Shown: one piece after another, positions 21,290 through 30,930 of the stretch
Position numbering within the stretch: position 1 is the first letter of the stretch
Layout of the letters: the number at the start of each line of letters is the position of its first letter
Made by a program: the position numbers and the translations under genes
The notes under the pieces: model-generated
Database searches by the model: none
The model's input: the letters and a program-made list of their open reading frames with translations, nothing else
What the model was told of the DNA's origin: nothing
Source: an uncultured Pelagibacteraceae bacterium
GTDB lineage: Bacteria; Pseudomonadota; Alphaproteobacteria; Pelagibacterales; Pelagibacteraceae
Direction: 5' to 3'
Assembly (NCBI GenBank): GCA_902599335.1
Contig: CACKFA010000001.1
Location: forward strand, 1-64,000
Length of the DNA stretch: 64,000 bases

Positions 21290-21832
21290 ATGTTCGTTCA
21301 AACAGAAGTAACACCGAATCCAAATTCTTTGAAATTTCTTCCTGGGAAGAAAGTTTCAAACAGTGGTCCTTATGAAATTACAAATAAAGAAGATATGCAA
21401 AATGAATTGGTGAGAAATATTTTGTCAATAAATGGTGTTGAGGGCATTTTTTTAGGTCAAGATTTTATTTCAGTAAATAAGAGCGAAAACATTAAATGGG
21501 ATGAAATAAAACATATCGTAATTTCTTTTATAAATGATTTTTATGCAGATGGTAAAGAATTTGTAATTGACGAAAATATAAAAGAGGAAGTTACAAATCT
21601 AAGTGAAATTGAGGAAAAAATTGTAAAAATTTTAGAGCAAAAAATAAGACCTGCTGTTGCTAGAGATGGGGGTGATATAAAATTTAAAGAATTTAAAGAT
21701 GGAGTTGTAAAGGTACAATTACAAGGAAGTTGTTCTGGATGTCCTAGTTCAACTATGACTTTAAAACAAGGTGTTCAAAATCTTTTATGTCACTATTTAC
21801 CAGAAGTAAAAGAGGTTGTTGCAATACATTAA
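21290..21832 (+). CDS. NifU/Nfu-type Fe-S scaffold protein
   Basis: N-terminal Nfu_N (TPNPNSLKFLPG); C-terminal RDGGDIKF...GSCSGCPSSTMTLK. Confidence 0.95.
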   Translation: MFVQTEVTPNPNSLKFLPGKKVSNSGPYEITNKEDMQNELVRNILSINGVEGIFLGQDFISVNKSENIKWDEIKHIVISFINDFYADGKEFVIDENIKEEVTNLSEIEEKIVKILEQKIRPAVARDGGDIKFKEFKDGVVKVQLQGSCSGCPSSTMTLKQGVQNLLCHYLPEVKEVVAIH

Positions 21833-21838
21833 AAATTT

Positions 21839-22903
21839 ATGAAAAAAATTAGAAAATCAGGTTTTATAAAAAGTAAAAGCTTTAATATTGTTTCGCGTTT
21901 TTTTCTAAGTTCATTTATAGTAGTTTCATTCTTTTATGTAGCCCCTATATTTATTAATTTTGCTGATAAAAATTTTAATCAAAAAGAGTTTACTAATAAT
22001 TCAAAAAATATTTTAAATAATACTTTAAACAAAGATAAATTAATTGAAGAAGACCCAACAGTAGATGCGGATGAGAGAGATTTATTATATGACATTCTAG
22101 AAGAGAATAATTCTGAAATTAATTTAGTTAGATATACAACATCCGAGATTGACTCTTTATTTAAAGAGGTAAATTATAATTTAAAAGATGTAAGAAATAC
22201 AAAATTAGTAAAACCAATAGATATTGGTCTTCTGCCGAATGAGATCAAAAACATAGCTAACACTAAAAAAAGAAAAGATATGTTTATAAAAATTGTTCTC
22301 CCTTTAATTGTTAAGGAAAACAATAAAATTAGAGTTGATAGAAAAAGGTTATTCACAATTTTAAATAAAAATAGTAACACTGATATTGAAAAAAAATGGT
22401 TAGAAAAAAAATATAAACAATATGGTGTAAAAAAAAATGATTTATCTACTTTAAAAGTACGAATGGATGAAATACCAGTCTCATTAGCAATAGCTCAAGC
22501 TGCTAAAGAAACAGGTTGGGGTACTTCAAGGTTTGCATTGAAGGGAAATGCTTTATTTGGTCAATGGACTTGGTCTGGGGAGGGATTAAAACCTAAAAAT
22601 GCCGACGTAGGAAAAGATCATAAAGTTATGAAGTTTCACAGCTTACAGCTTTCTGTCAGAGCATATTTGAGAAATTTAAATACCCACTCAACATACAGAA
22701 ATTTAAGAAAAGCAAGAACAGAACTTAGAAATCAAAACAAACCTTTAGACAGTATAATTTTGTCTAAACATCTAGATAAATATGCAGAAACAGGTAATCA
22801 ATATATAGAGGTTTTACAAAAAATTATTATACAGAATAGCTTAAAAGATTTTGATGAGGCTAGATTGCTACCTTCAAGCAAAGATTTAGAAAGTTTGATT
22901 TAA
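21839..22903 (+). CDS. Glucosaminidase-domain (Bax-like) protein
   Basis: N-terminal TM; SLAIAQAAKETGWGTSRFALKGNALFGQWTW. Confidence 0.88.
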   Translation: MKKIRKSGFIKSKSFNIVSRFFLSSFIVVSFFYVAPIFINFADKNFNQKEFTNNSKNILNNTLNKDKLIEEDPTVDADERDLLYDILEENNSEINLVRYTTSEIDSLFKEVNYNLKDVRNTKLVKPIDIGLLPNEIKNIANTKKRKDMFIKIVLPLIVKENNKIRVDRKRLFTILNKNSNTDIEKKWLEKKYKQYGVKKNDLSTLKVRMDEIPVSLAIAQAAKETGWGTSRFALKGNALFGQWTWSGEGLKPKNADVGKDHKVMKFHSLQLSVRAYLRNLNTHSTYRNLRKARTELRNQNKPLDSIILSKHLDKYAETGNQYIEVLQKIIIQNSLKDFDEARLLPSSKDLESLI

Positions 22904-23961
22904 TTTTCTTTTATTGGGAATTGAACACCAAACCATCTCCATTTTCCATTATCATTCAGAGAACAATTAATTCTTCCTCTTCTTGGTTTGAATGGTTCTC
23001 TAAATTCGATTGTTAGAGAATTATCAACAAAGTTGACTTTTGATTTTTCCCAAACGTTCCCCTCATTAGAATAACAATTAATTTTTGACAAATTTTTTTG
23101 CTCCTCGAAAAATTCAACTTTAAAATTTGGAGGGTTTGTATTTTCGAATAATTGTTTTTCCTCGGGAAATATTCTTTTATATTCAAGTGGGAAATAATTT
23201 ATTATTGATTTAAATCTTTTTAACTCCCCGTATTTTTCATTAATCGGAAATCTAGGTAATTCAAATTTATCTTTATTTAAATCAATTACCCCAGAATGTT
23301 GACCAAAGGCATATTTGAAATTTTTTGAAATATAATCTTTCATAAATTTAGAATATTCACCAAAAGGATATGAAAATAGACTAGGTACATAACCAAGTTC
23401 CCTTAGAAAAATTTTATTAGCCGTTTCTATATCTAAAATAAACTCTTCATTGCTTGCATCTATGAGATATTCATGAGTATGAGAATGATGTCCTATATTT
23501 GCAAATTCATTCCCTTCAACCTCTTTAATTTGCTCCCAAGTCATGTAACCTCTTTTTCCCACTGGCTTAGTTGAAACGAATAAAATAAATGGAATTTTAT
23601 TTTCCTTTAGATAAGGCCATGCTTCAGTATAAAAAGATTCAAAAGCATCATCAATAGTTATTAAAATTTCTTTTTTTAATTTTGGCAAATTAAATTGTTT
23701 CTCAAAATTATTTGGATTATGAAAATTAAAATTTGAGTTTTTTATTATTTTAATATGCTCCTTAAATATATCCATTTTAATATTGGTTGAGGGGTACTTG
23801 TTTTCATTAAAACGATGATACATAATTGATAGAATTCCTTCATCATTTGAATAGTATTTGATATTATTTTCATCTGATTTAGAACTGATGTTAGAAAATA
23901 AAATAATTATGAATAAACTGATAATTGATGTAACCGGAGAAAAAATTTTTTTAATGATCAT
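22900..23961 (-). CDS. Polysaccharide deacetylase family protein
   Basis: LSIMYHRF, LITIDDAFESF, NIGHHSHTHEYL, FSYPFGEYS. Confidence 0.9.
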   Translation of the reverse strand: MIIKKIFSPVTSIISLFIIILFSNISSKSDENNIKYYSNDEGILSIMYHRFNENKYPSTNIKMDIFKEHIKIIKNSNFNFHNPNNFEKQFNLPKLKKEILITIDDAFESFYTEAWPYLKENKIPFILFVSTKPVGKRGYMTWEQIKEVEGNEFANIGHHSHTHEYLIDASNEEFILDIETANKIFLRELGYVPSLFSYPFGEYSKFMKDYISKNFKYAFGQHSGVIDLNKDKFELPRFPINEKYGELKRFKSIINYFPLEYKRIFPEEKQLFENTNPPNFKVEFFEEQKNLSKINCYSNEGNVWEKSKVNFVDNSLTIEFREPFKPRRGRINCSLNDNGKWRWFGVQFPIKEN

Positions 23962-24295
23962 TACTAATAATGATATTTATAATATTACTAAAGAGAATAC
24001 TAAAATTAATTATGAAAAATTAACTTTGATTATTAATGATTTTCTAAATTCTCATCAATTAAACTGGAAAGACATCAGTATAATTTATTTAAATAGGGGT
24101 CCCGGAAGCTTTGCAGGAATAAGAAATTCACTTTCTATAGTGAAAGCATTAAATTTAACTCATGGTATAGATTATTATTGTTATAGTATTCAAGATTTTA
24201 AAGGTGAAAAAGATATAAAATATGAAAATATCCCTGATTTGTGCGATAAATTTAATATTAAAAAAAATTTGATTAACCCCATTTATTTAAGTTAA
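23909..24295 (+). CDS. tsaB: Shortened TsaB-like tRNA threonylcarbamoyladenosine protein
   Basis: LIIDVTGEKIFL, YLNRGPGSFAGIRNSLSIVKALN; ends NPIYLS; about 128 aa. Confidence 0.75.
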   Translation: MNKLIIDVTGEKIFLMIITNNDIYNITKENTKINYEKLTLIINDFLNSHQLNWKDISIIYLNRGPGSFAGIRNSLSIVKALNLTHGIDYYCYSIQDFKGEKDIKYENIPDLCDKFNIKKNLINPIYLS

Positions 24296-24304
24296 AATTA
24301 TTTA

Positions 24305-24712
24305 ATGTCAGAAACAATTGAACAAAAGTGTTTAGCAAAGGGTGTTAAATTAACTGATCAAAGAAGGGTAATTGCTCAAGTTATGTCGGAGTCAACTGAC
24401 CATCCAGATGTTGATGAACTTTATAATAGAGTATCTAAAATTGATCCAAAAATAAGTATTGCAACTGTTTATAGAACTGTGAAATTATTTGAAGAGACAG
24501 GAATATTAACTAAGCATGAGTTTAAAGGTGGAAAAGCTAGATATGAAGAATTAAATGAAGGTCATCATGATCATCTAATTGATGTAAAGACTGGTGAAAT
24601 TATCGAATTTGTAGATGAAGAAATTGAAAAGCTTCAAAAAAAAGTTGCAGAAAAGCATGGATATACACTAGTAGATCATAAATTAGAATTATACGGTGTT
24701 AAAAAAAAATGA
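24305..24712 (+). CDS. Fur-family transcriptional regulator
   Basis: GVKLTDQRRVIAQVM, ISIATVYRTVKLFEE, EGHHDHLIDVKTGEIIEF. Confidence 0.92.
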   Translation: MSETIEQKCLAKGVKLTDQRRVIAQVMSESTDHPDVDELYNRVSKIDPKISIATVYRTVKLFEETGILTKHEFKGGKARYEELNEGHHDHLIDVKTGEIIEFVDEEIEKLQKKVAEKHGYTLVDHKLELYGVKKK

Positions 24713-24713
24713 T

Positions 24714-25337
24714 ATGACTGCAGAAATCTTGAAACCGTTTGGCCCATCAATTCTTAAAGTAACAATTCCTAATGAAATAGTTTCTATAATGAATAAACAT
24801 GTTGATGAATTAATTTTAAATCAAGATAAAATAATTAGTCTAGATCATGGAAAATATTTAGAAGGAAACGTCCATCGAGAATTTAGATTAGATATAGAAT
24901 TTATGCAAAAAATTAAATGGGCTGAGTTTCTAGCTAGTTCGTGTCAAAAATGGTTACTTGAAGGACACAATATATCGATGAAAAAATTTGATATAATTGC
25001 ATCATGGATTATTCAACAATATAAAAATGATTATAATCCTATTCATTACCATAGTGGACAAATATCAGGTGTAGGATATTTAAAAGTACCACAAGATATG
25101 GGTAAGCCTGCTCAGAATAATAAAAAAAATAATCATAATGGAAAATTGGTATTGATTGACGGATCAAAAAAATTTTTATGTGACCCAACATTTATAATTA
25201 CGCCTAGAAAAGGAGATTTCTATTTTTTCCCAAGTTATATGATGCATACGGTCTATCCTTTTGCAGACTCTTCTGAGGAAAGAAGATCTGTTTCCTTTAA
25301 TGCAAAAATTGATGAAGATGCAGCGAGACTTAGATAA
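24714..25337 (+). CDS. Putative 2OG-Fe(II) oxygenase (TIGR02466-like)
   Basis: NPIHYHSGQISGVGYLKVP, ITPRKGDFYFFPSYMMHTVYPF. Confidence 0.85.
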   Translation: MTAEILKPFGPSILKVTIPNEIVSIMNKHVDELILNQDKIISLDHGKYLEGNVHREFRLDIEFMQKIKWAEFLASSCQKWLLEGHNISMKKFDIIASWIIQQYKNDYNPIHYHSGQISGVGYLKVPQDMGKPAQNNKKNNHNGKLVLIDGSKKFLCDPTFIITPRKGDFYFFPSYMMHTVYPFADSSEERRSVSFNAKIDEDAARLR

Positions 25338-26670
25338 ATTAAAAAAAAACAAAATTTTTATCAAAACATTTGGTTGTCAAATGAATGAGTATGACTCAAA
25401 TAGAATTTTTGATTCAGTTAAAAAAATTGGTTATGAAAAAACAGAAAAATATGAGGAAGCAAATTGTTATCTCTTAAATACATGTCATATCAGAGATAAA
25501 GCAAAAGAAAAAGTTTATCATGAAATAGGTAGAGTAAAAAAAATTTTTAGATCTAAAAAAAAACCGCTGGTGATTATAGCAGGGTGTGTTGCTCAAGCAG
25601 AAAATGAAGAGATGCTTAAAAGAGAACCCTACATTGATTTTGTAATTGGTCCACAAGCTTATCATAAAATTAACGATACAATTTTAAATTATTCAAAAAA
25701 AACTAAAAAGATTGAAGAAACCGAATTTGATGCAGTTTCTAAATTTAAATATTTAAGTAAAATAAAAAATGAAGCTGGAAAGGTTTCATCTTTCTTAACT
25801 ATACAAGAGGGGTGTGATAAGTTTTGCCATTTTTGTGTAGTGCCGTATACACGTGGACCAGAATATTCCCGACCATTTAATCAAATTTTAGATGAGGCAA
25901 AATATTTAGCTGATACCGGTACAAAAGAAATAATTTTACTAGGTCAAAATGTCAATGCTTATGAAAATGAAGGATACAGACTATCAGATCTAATATTTAA
26001 TATTGAAAAAATATCTGAAATTAAAAGAGTTAGATACACAACATCCCACCCAAAAGATATGACAGATGATCTAATTCAAGTTTACAAAACTTCTAAAAAG
26101 CTAATGCCGCTAGTGCATTTACCTGTTCAAAGTGGATCTAATAAAATTTTAAGATCAATGAATAGAAAACATAGTATTGAGGAATATTTAAATACTTTTG
26201 ATCAATTAAAAGAAATTAATTCAAAGATAGAATTTTCAAGCGATTTTATAATAGGTTATCCTGGTGAAGAAGATCAAGATTTTAAAGATAGTCTTAATTT
26301 AATTGAAAAAGTTAAATTTATTAACTCTTACTCTTTTATCTTTAGCCCACGACCTGGAACAGTAGCTGAAAATTTAGACCTAATTGAAAAAAAAATTTCT
26401 ATTCAAAGATTAGAAAAAATTCAAACTGTTTTATTCCAAAATCAAATCCAAATGAACAAATCATTAGAGGGTAAAATTATTGATGTTTTGGTTGAAAATT
26501 TAACCGAAGTTAAAAGTAAAGCTTTTGGTAGATCTGAGTATATGACATCTGTAATTTTTAATGGTAAAATGAATGATATTGGTAAAATAGTGCAGGTAAA
26601 AATTAAAGATAGTAACAGAAATACTTTATTTGGTGAAATTATACCTAATTCAGACAAGAAGGTTGCATAG
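25318..26670 (+). CDS. miaB: tRNA-2-methylthio-N6-dimethylallyladenosine synthase
   Basis: IKTFGCQMNEYDS, QEGCDKFCHFCVVPYTRG radical-SAM CxxxCxxC; start MQRDLDKL preferred. Confidence 0.96.
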   Translation: MQRDLDKLKKNKIFIKTFGCQMNEYDSNRIFDSVKKIGYEKTEKYEEANCYLLNTCHIRDKAKEKVYHEIGRVKKIFRSKKKPLVIIAGCVAQAENEEMLKREPYIDFVIGPQAYHKINDTILNYSKKTKKIEETEFDAVSKFKYLSKIKNEAGKVSSFLTIQEGCDKFCHFCVVPYTRGPEYSRPFNQILDEAKYLADTGTKEIILLGQNVNAYENEGYRLSDLIFNIEKISEIKRVRYTTSHPKDMTDDLIQVYKTSKKLMPLVHLPVQSGSNKILRSMNRKHSIEEYLNTFDQLKEINSKIEFSSDFIIGYPGEEDQDFKDSLNLIEKVKFINSYSFIFSPRPGTVAENLDLIEKKISIQRLEKIQTVLFQNQIQMNKSLEGKIIDVLVENLTEVKSKAFGRSEYMTSVIFNGKMNDIGKIVQVKIKDSNRNTLFGEIIPNSDKKVA

Positions 26671-26673
26671 AAC

Positions 26674-27669
26674 TTGAGTGGAATAACTAAAAAAAATATC
26701 GATCAGGCTTTAAAATTTGTTTATTCAGATAATAATTCTTTAAGCGTTGTATTTTATGACAATAACTTGTTAATGGGTGTTGTTGGAGAATTTAATAAAA
26801 ATTTACAAAAATTAGAAAAAATTACAAATTGCAGTTTATACTCAAGAGGGAATTCAATTTTAATTAAATCAACACCTGAAAAGAATGAAAAAATTAAAAA
26901 CGCTATTCAATTTTTGGCTAATCAGTTTATTAATAATGGAAGTATAGAGAATAAAGATATACTTTCATCAGTTGATAACTTTATGATAAATGAAAAAGTC
27001 AAAAATAATAATGTAACGGATATTATCAAAACTCCTAAAAAATCTATAATTCCCAGATCTGAAAAACAAAAAAGTTATGTTAGAGCTTTGAGGGAGAGTG
27101 ATATTGTAATTTCCGCTGGACCAGCGGGAACAGGAAAAACTTTTTTGGCAGTAGCCGTAGGTTTAACTATGCTTTTAGAAAAAAAGATTGAGAGAATTAT
27201 TCTTTCAAGACCAGCTGTAGAGGCAGGTGAGCGTTTGGGATTTTTGCCTGGCGATATGAAAGAAAAAGTAGATCCTTATCTTAGACCTTTGTACGATTCC
27301 TTATATGACCTTTTTGACTTTGAAAAAATACAAAGAATGATTGAGATTGGAGATATTGAGATTGCGCCATTAGCATTTATGAGAGGTAGAACTCTCAAAA
27401 ATTCTTTTGCAATTTTAGATGAGGCACAAAATGCTACTGATACTCAGATTAAAATGTTTTTAACTCGAATTGGAGAAAATTCAAAAATAGTTGTAAATGG
27501 AGACCCATCTCAAATTGATTTACCAAATAAAAGTATGTCAGGATTAGTTCGATCAAAAGAATTACTTGGACATTTAAAAGAAATAGCAATAGTTGATTTT
27601 GATCACTCGGATGTAGTTAGACATCCGCTTGTTTCTAAAATTGTAAAAGCATACTCAAATAATGATTAA
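26674..27669 (+). CDS. PhoH-like ATPase
   Basis: ISAGPAGTGKTFLAVAVG, LSRPAVEAGERLGFLPGD, ILDEAQNAT; TTG start. Confidence 0.95.
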   Translation: MSGITKKNIDQALKFVYSDNNSLSVVFYDNNLLMGVVGEFNKNLQKLEKITNCSLYSRGNSILIKSTPEKNEKIKNAIQFLANQFINNGSIENKDILSSVDNFMINEKVKNNNVTDIIKTPKKSIIPRSEKQKSYVRALRESDIVISAGPAGTGKTFLAVAVGLTMLLEKKIERIILSRPAVEAGERLGFLPGDMKEKVDPYLRPLYDSLYDLFDFEKIQRMIEIGDIEIAPLAFMRGRTLKNSFAILDEAQNATDTQIKMFLTRIGENSKIVVNGDPSQIDLPNKSMSGLVRSKELLGHLKEIAIVDFDHSDVVRHPLVSKIVKAYSNND

Positions 27670-28123
27670 TGTTAATGTTCTCTCTGAGGAGGGGGCTTGG
27701 TCAAAAAGGATAAAAAATAAAGATATTTTTTTTAATAAAATATGTAAAGCTTTTCCAAAAAAATATAAATTTTTAAATAAAAAAATAACCTTCACTTTAT
27801 TACTTTCAAATAATAAAAATATTAAAAAATTAAATAAGGTTTTTAGAAAGAAAAATAAACCAACTGATATATTGTCTTTTCCATTAGATAAAAAAATAAA
27901 AATTAAAAAAAATACTTATCTAGGAGATATTATCATTAGCTATAATTATCTTGATAAACCAAGATCACAAGATTTAACATCTTTTAAAAAAAAAGTTATT
28001 AAAATATTCATTCACGGTTTTCTTCATCTTTTAGGTTTTGATCATAAAAAAAATAAAGATTATTCTAAAATGTTGAGAGAGGAAAATCTTTTATTTAAAT
28101 CTGTAAAATCAAAAATAAATTAA
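27662..28123 (+). CDS. ybeY: Endoribonuclease YbeY
   Basis: KPTDILSFPLD, IHGFLHLLGFDH. Confidence 0.96.
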   Translation: MINVNVLSEEGAWSKRIKNKDIFFNKICKAFPKKYKFLNKKITFTLLLSNNKNIKKLNKVFRKKNKPTDILSFPLDKKIKIKKNTYLGDIIISYNYLDKPRSQDLTSFKKKVIKIFIHGFLHLLGFDHKKNKDYSKMLREENLLFKSVKSKIN

Positions 28124-28124
28124 A

Positions 28125-29669
28125 TTGAAAAAAAAATTTTACATTGAGTTAATTTTTTTAATTTTATTAGGAGTCTTTACCTCTTTTAGTTTACCTCCTT
28201 TTAATTACTTTATAATAAATTTTTTGACTTTTAGTTTATTCTATATATTTTTAGTAAAAAAAGTTGAGACTAATAAAAATAAAAAAATATTTTTTCTTTA
28301 TGGTTGGTTATTTGGGTTTGGTTATTTTGTAAGTAATCTATATTGGATCTCAATATCATTAACTTTTGATCAAAATTTTGAGTTTTTAATACCTTTTACT
28401 ATAATTTTAATCCCTGGTTTCTTGGCTTTGTTTTATGCGTTAGTCGCATACTTATTTGTAGTTTTAAAACCAAATAAAAATTTGAGTTCTTTTTTTCTTT
28501 TTTCTTTAATATTTGGATTAGTAGAATTTATTAGAGGGACAATACTCACTGGTTTTCCTTGGAATTTAATTGCGTATAGTTTCTCAAATTACGTTGAAAT
28601 TTTAAATATTACTTCTGTAATAGGCACCTATAGTTTCAATCTTTTTTGTATTTCATTATTTATAAGTCCATCAATATTTATTTTAAAAGAAAAAAGAAAA
28701 GATATAACTATCTGTATTGCATTTTTAATTACAACATTTTCATTTTTTGTTTATGGTTCCCAGAATATAGATAAGTTTCATAAAGCCAAAATAAATCAGC
28801 ACGATTATAATATAAGAATTGTAGGTTCAAATATTAGCATAGATAGGTTCTTGTTTGATATTGATCCTGTTTCTACAATTAATGAGTTGATTGAAACTAG
28901 TAATTTGTCAAAAGATGAAAAAATAATTTTGATTTGGCCTGAAGGTATATTACCAGGTCTTAACCAAGATACATTAATTGAATTCGATTGGTTATTTAGT
29001 GATAAGTTAAATAAAAATCATATATTAGTGCTTGGTATAAATTCAAAAATTACTGAAAATGAAATTATTAAATATTTTAATTCATTATCAATTTATGATC
29101 ATAAGTTAAATCTGATCAATTCTTACAATAAAATAAAACTCGTTCCTTTTGGAGAATTTTTACCATTGGAGAATCTATTAAGAAGTTTTGGATTGAGAAC
29201 AGTCACTAATAATTATCAATCATATACATCAGGTAGTAACAGAAAAATATTAGATATTAAAACTAAAGAGTTTTCTTTAAAAATCCTACCTCTTATCTGC
29301 TATGAAATAATTTATTCAGGTAGATTATTTCAAAATAACAATTTTGATTTTATTTTAAATATTTCTGAAGATGGTTGGTTTGGAAATTCAATTGGTCCGT
29401 CACAGCATTTTGCTCATAATATATTTAGAGCTATTGAGAGTGGAAAGTATATCTTACGATCAACAAATAATGGAATTACTGCTATAATAAACCCCATTGG
29501 AGTTGTGGAAAAAAAACTCAATTTAAATGAAAATGGTTACATTGATTTTACTGAATCTAGAGAAATTAAACCAACTTTATTTTCTCAATATGGAAATAAA
29601 ATTTTTGGATTAGTAATTTTATTGTATATTTTTTTAATATTTTCATTTAAAAAACTTAGAAATGAGTAA
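28125..29669 (+). CDS. lnt: Apolipoprotein N-acyltransferase
   Basis: TM N-terminus, [47 protein letters not shown] start. Confidence 0.94.
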   Translation: MKKKFYIELIFLILLGVFTSFSLPPFNYFIINFLTFSLFYIFLVKKVETNKNKKIFFLYGWLFGFGYFVSNLYWISISLTFDQNFEFLIPFTIILIPGFLALFYALVAYLFVVLKPNKNLSSFFLFSLIFGLVEFIRGTILTGFPWNLIAYSFSNYVEILNITSVIGTYSFNLFCISLFISPSIFILKEKRKDITICIAFLITTFSFFVYGSQNIDKFHKAKINQHDYNIRIVGSNISIDRFLFDIDPVSTINELIETSNLSKDEKIILIWPEGILPGLNQDTLIEFDWLFSDKLNKNHILVLGINSKITENEIIKYFNSLSIYDHKLNLINSYNKIKLVPFGEFLPLENLLRSFGLRTVTNNYQSYTSGSNRKILDIKTKEFSLKILPLICYEIIYSGRLFQNNNFDFILNISEDGWFGNSIGPSQHFAHNIFRAIESGKYILRSTNNGITAIINPIGVVEKKLNLNENGYIDFTESREIKPTLFSQYGNKIFGLVILLYIFLIFSFKKLRNE

Positions 29670-30831
29670 TTTAAAAAATTATCTTTTCACAAGTGAGTCT
29701 GTCTCTGAAGGCCATCCGGATAAAGTCTCTGATAGAATTTCAGATATGGTTGTTGATAGTTTTATTTCTGGAGATCCGTATTCTAGAGTTGCCTGCGAAA
29801 CACTAACTACTACAAATAAAGTTGTTTTAGCTGGTGAAATAAGGGGACCAGAAATTAAAAAAGATGAATTAATTCAAAAAGTAAGGAATTGTATAAAAGA
29901 TATTGGTTATGACCAAGAAGGATTTACTTGGAAAGAAGCCACAAAAATTGAAAGTCATTTACATTCCCAATCAGCTGATATTGCTATGGGAGTGGACTCA
30001 TCAGGAAATAAAGATGAAGGAGCTGGAGATCAAGGTATCATGTTTGGATACGCATGTAATGAAACAGATGTTTTAATGCCAGCACCAATTCATTATTCTC
30101 ATAAAATTTTAAGATTGATGGCGGAAGACAGAAAGTCAGGAAAGTTAAAAAATATTGAACCAGACTCAAAAAGCCAAGTAACATTTGAATATGTTGATGG
30201 AAAACCTTCAAAAGTAAAATCTGTAGTTATCTCTTCACAACATTCAGCTGATGTTAATCAAGTACAAGTAAGAGATTTATTAAGACCTTATATGTTAAAA
30301 TCTATTCCTGAGAATTTTCTTAATGGTTTCAATGAAGATGAGTTTTATGTAAATCCAACAGGTAATTTCGTGATTGGTGGTCCCGATGGAGATTGTGGTT
30401 TGACAGGTAGAAAAATTATTGTCGATACATATGGTGGCGCTGCACCTCATGGTGGTGGCGCTTTTTCAGGAAAAGATCCAACTAAAGTTGACAGATCGGC
30501 AGCTTACGCGGCAAGGTATATTGCTAAAAATGTTGTGGGTTCAAAAATTGCTGAAAAATGTTTAATTCAATTAGCTTATGCAATTGGTGTATCAAAACCA
30601 CTTTCTATTTACGTTGATTTATTTGATAACGACATAGATAAAAATAAATTTGTTGTCGAAAAGATTAAAGAAAATTTTGATTTGAGCCCTAGAGGTATCA
30701 GAGAAATGTTAAATTTAAATAAACCAATATATGAAAAAACAGCCGCCTATGGTCATTTTGGTAGAGCGCCTGAAGAAAATGGTTCATTTTCATGGGAAAA
30801 AACTGATAAAACTAACGTTTTTTCTAAATAG
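29662..30831 (+). CDS. metK: S-adenosylmethionine synthetase
   Basis: [49 protein letters not shown]. Confidence 0.98.
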   Translation: MSNLKNYLFTSESVSEGHPDKVSDRISDMVVDSFISGDPYSRVACETLTTTNKVVLAGEIRGPEIKKDELIQKVRNCIKDIGYDQEGFTWKEATKIESHLHSQSADIAMGVDSSGNKDEGAGDQGIMFGYACNETDVLMPAPIHYSHKILRLMAEDRKSGKLKNIEPDSKSQVTFEYVDGKPSKVKSVVISSQHSADVNQVQVRDLLRPYMLKSIPENFLNGFNEDEFYVNPTGNFVIGGPDGDCGLTGRKIIVDTYGGAAPHGGGAFSGKDPTKVDRSAAYAARYIAKNVVGSKIAEKCLIQLAYAIGVSKPLSIYVDLFDNDIDKNKFVVEKIKENFDLSPRGIREMLNLNKPIYEKTAAYGHFGRAPEENGSFSWEKTDKTNVFSK

Positions 30832-30837
30832 TTTCTG

Positions 30838-30865
30838 TTGAATTAAAAAAAAACTTTACTATATT
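30838..30865 (+). promoter_or_regulatory. Putative sigma-70 promoter upstream of nusA
   Basis: TTGAAT-N16-TATATT between metK stop and nusA hairpin. Confidence 0.4.
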
Positions 30866-30888
30866 GCACTTACATTATTGAACTTTAC

Positions 30889-30915
30889 AAAATGGGCTTT
30901 AGCCCATTTTTTTTT
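30889..30915 (+). terminator. Intrinsic terminator/attenuator immediately upstream of nusA SD
   Basis: AAAATGGGC-TTTA-GCCCATTTTTTTTT followed directly by GGAGC. Confidence 0.85.
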
Positions 30916-30930
30916 GGAGCAAACAAAATT

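Noticed and set aside
29600-29662. SAM riboswitch in front of metK
   Set aside because: metK start overlaps the lnt coding end; no leader is available for a riboswitch.
30892-30930. ORF-track N-terminal extension of NusA (MGFSPFFFGANKI)
   Set aside because: It is the translation of the terminator hairpin and U-tract; the SD GGAG serves ATG 30931.
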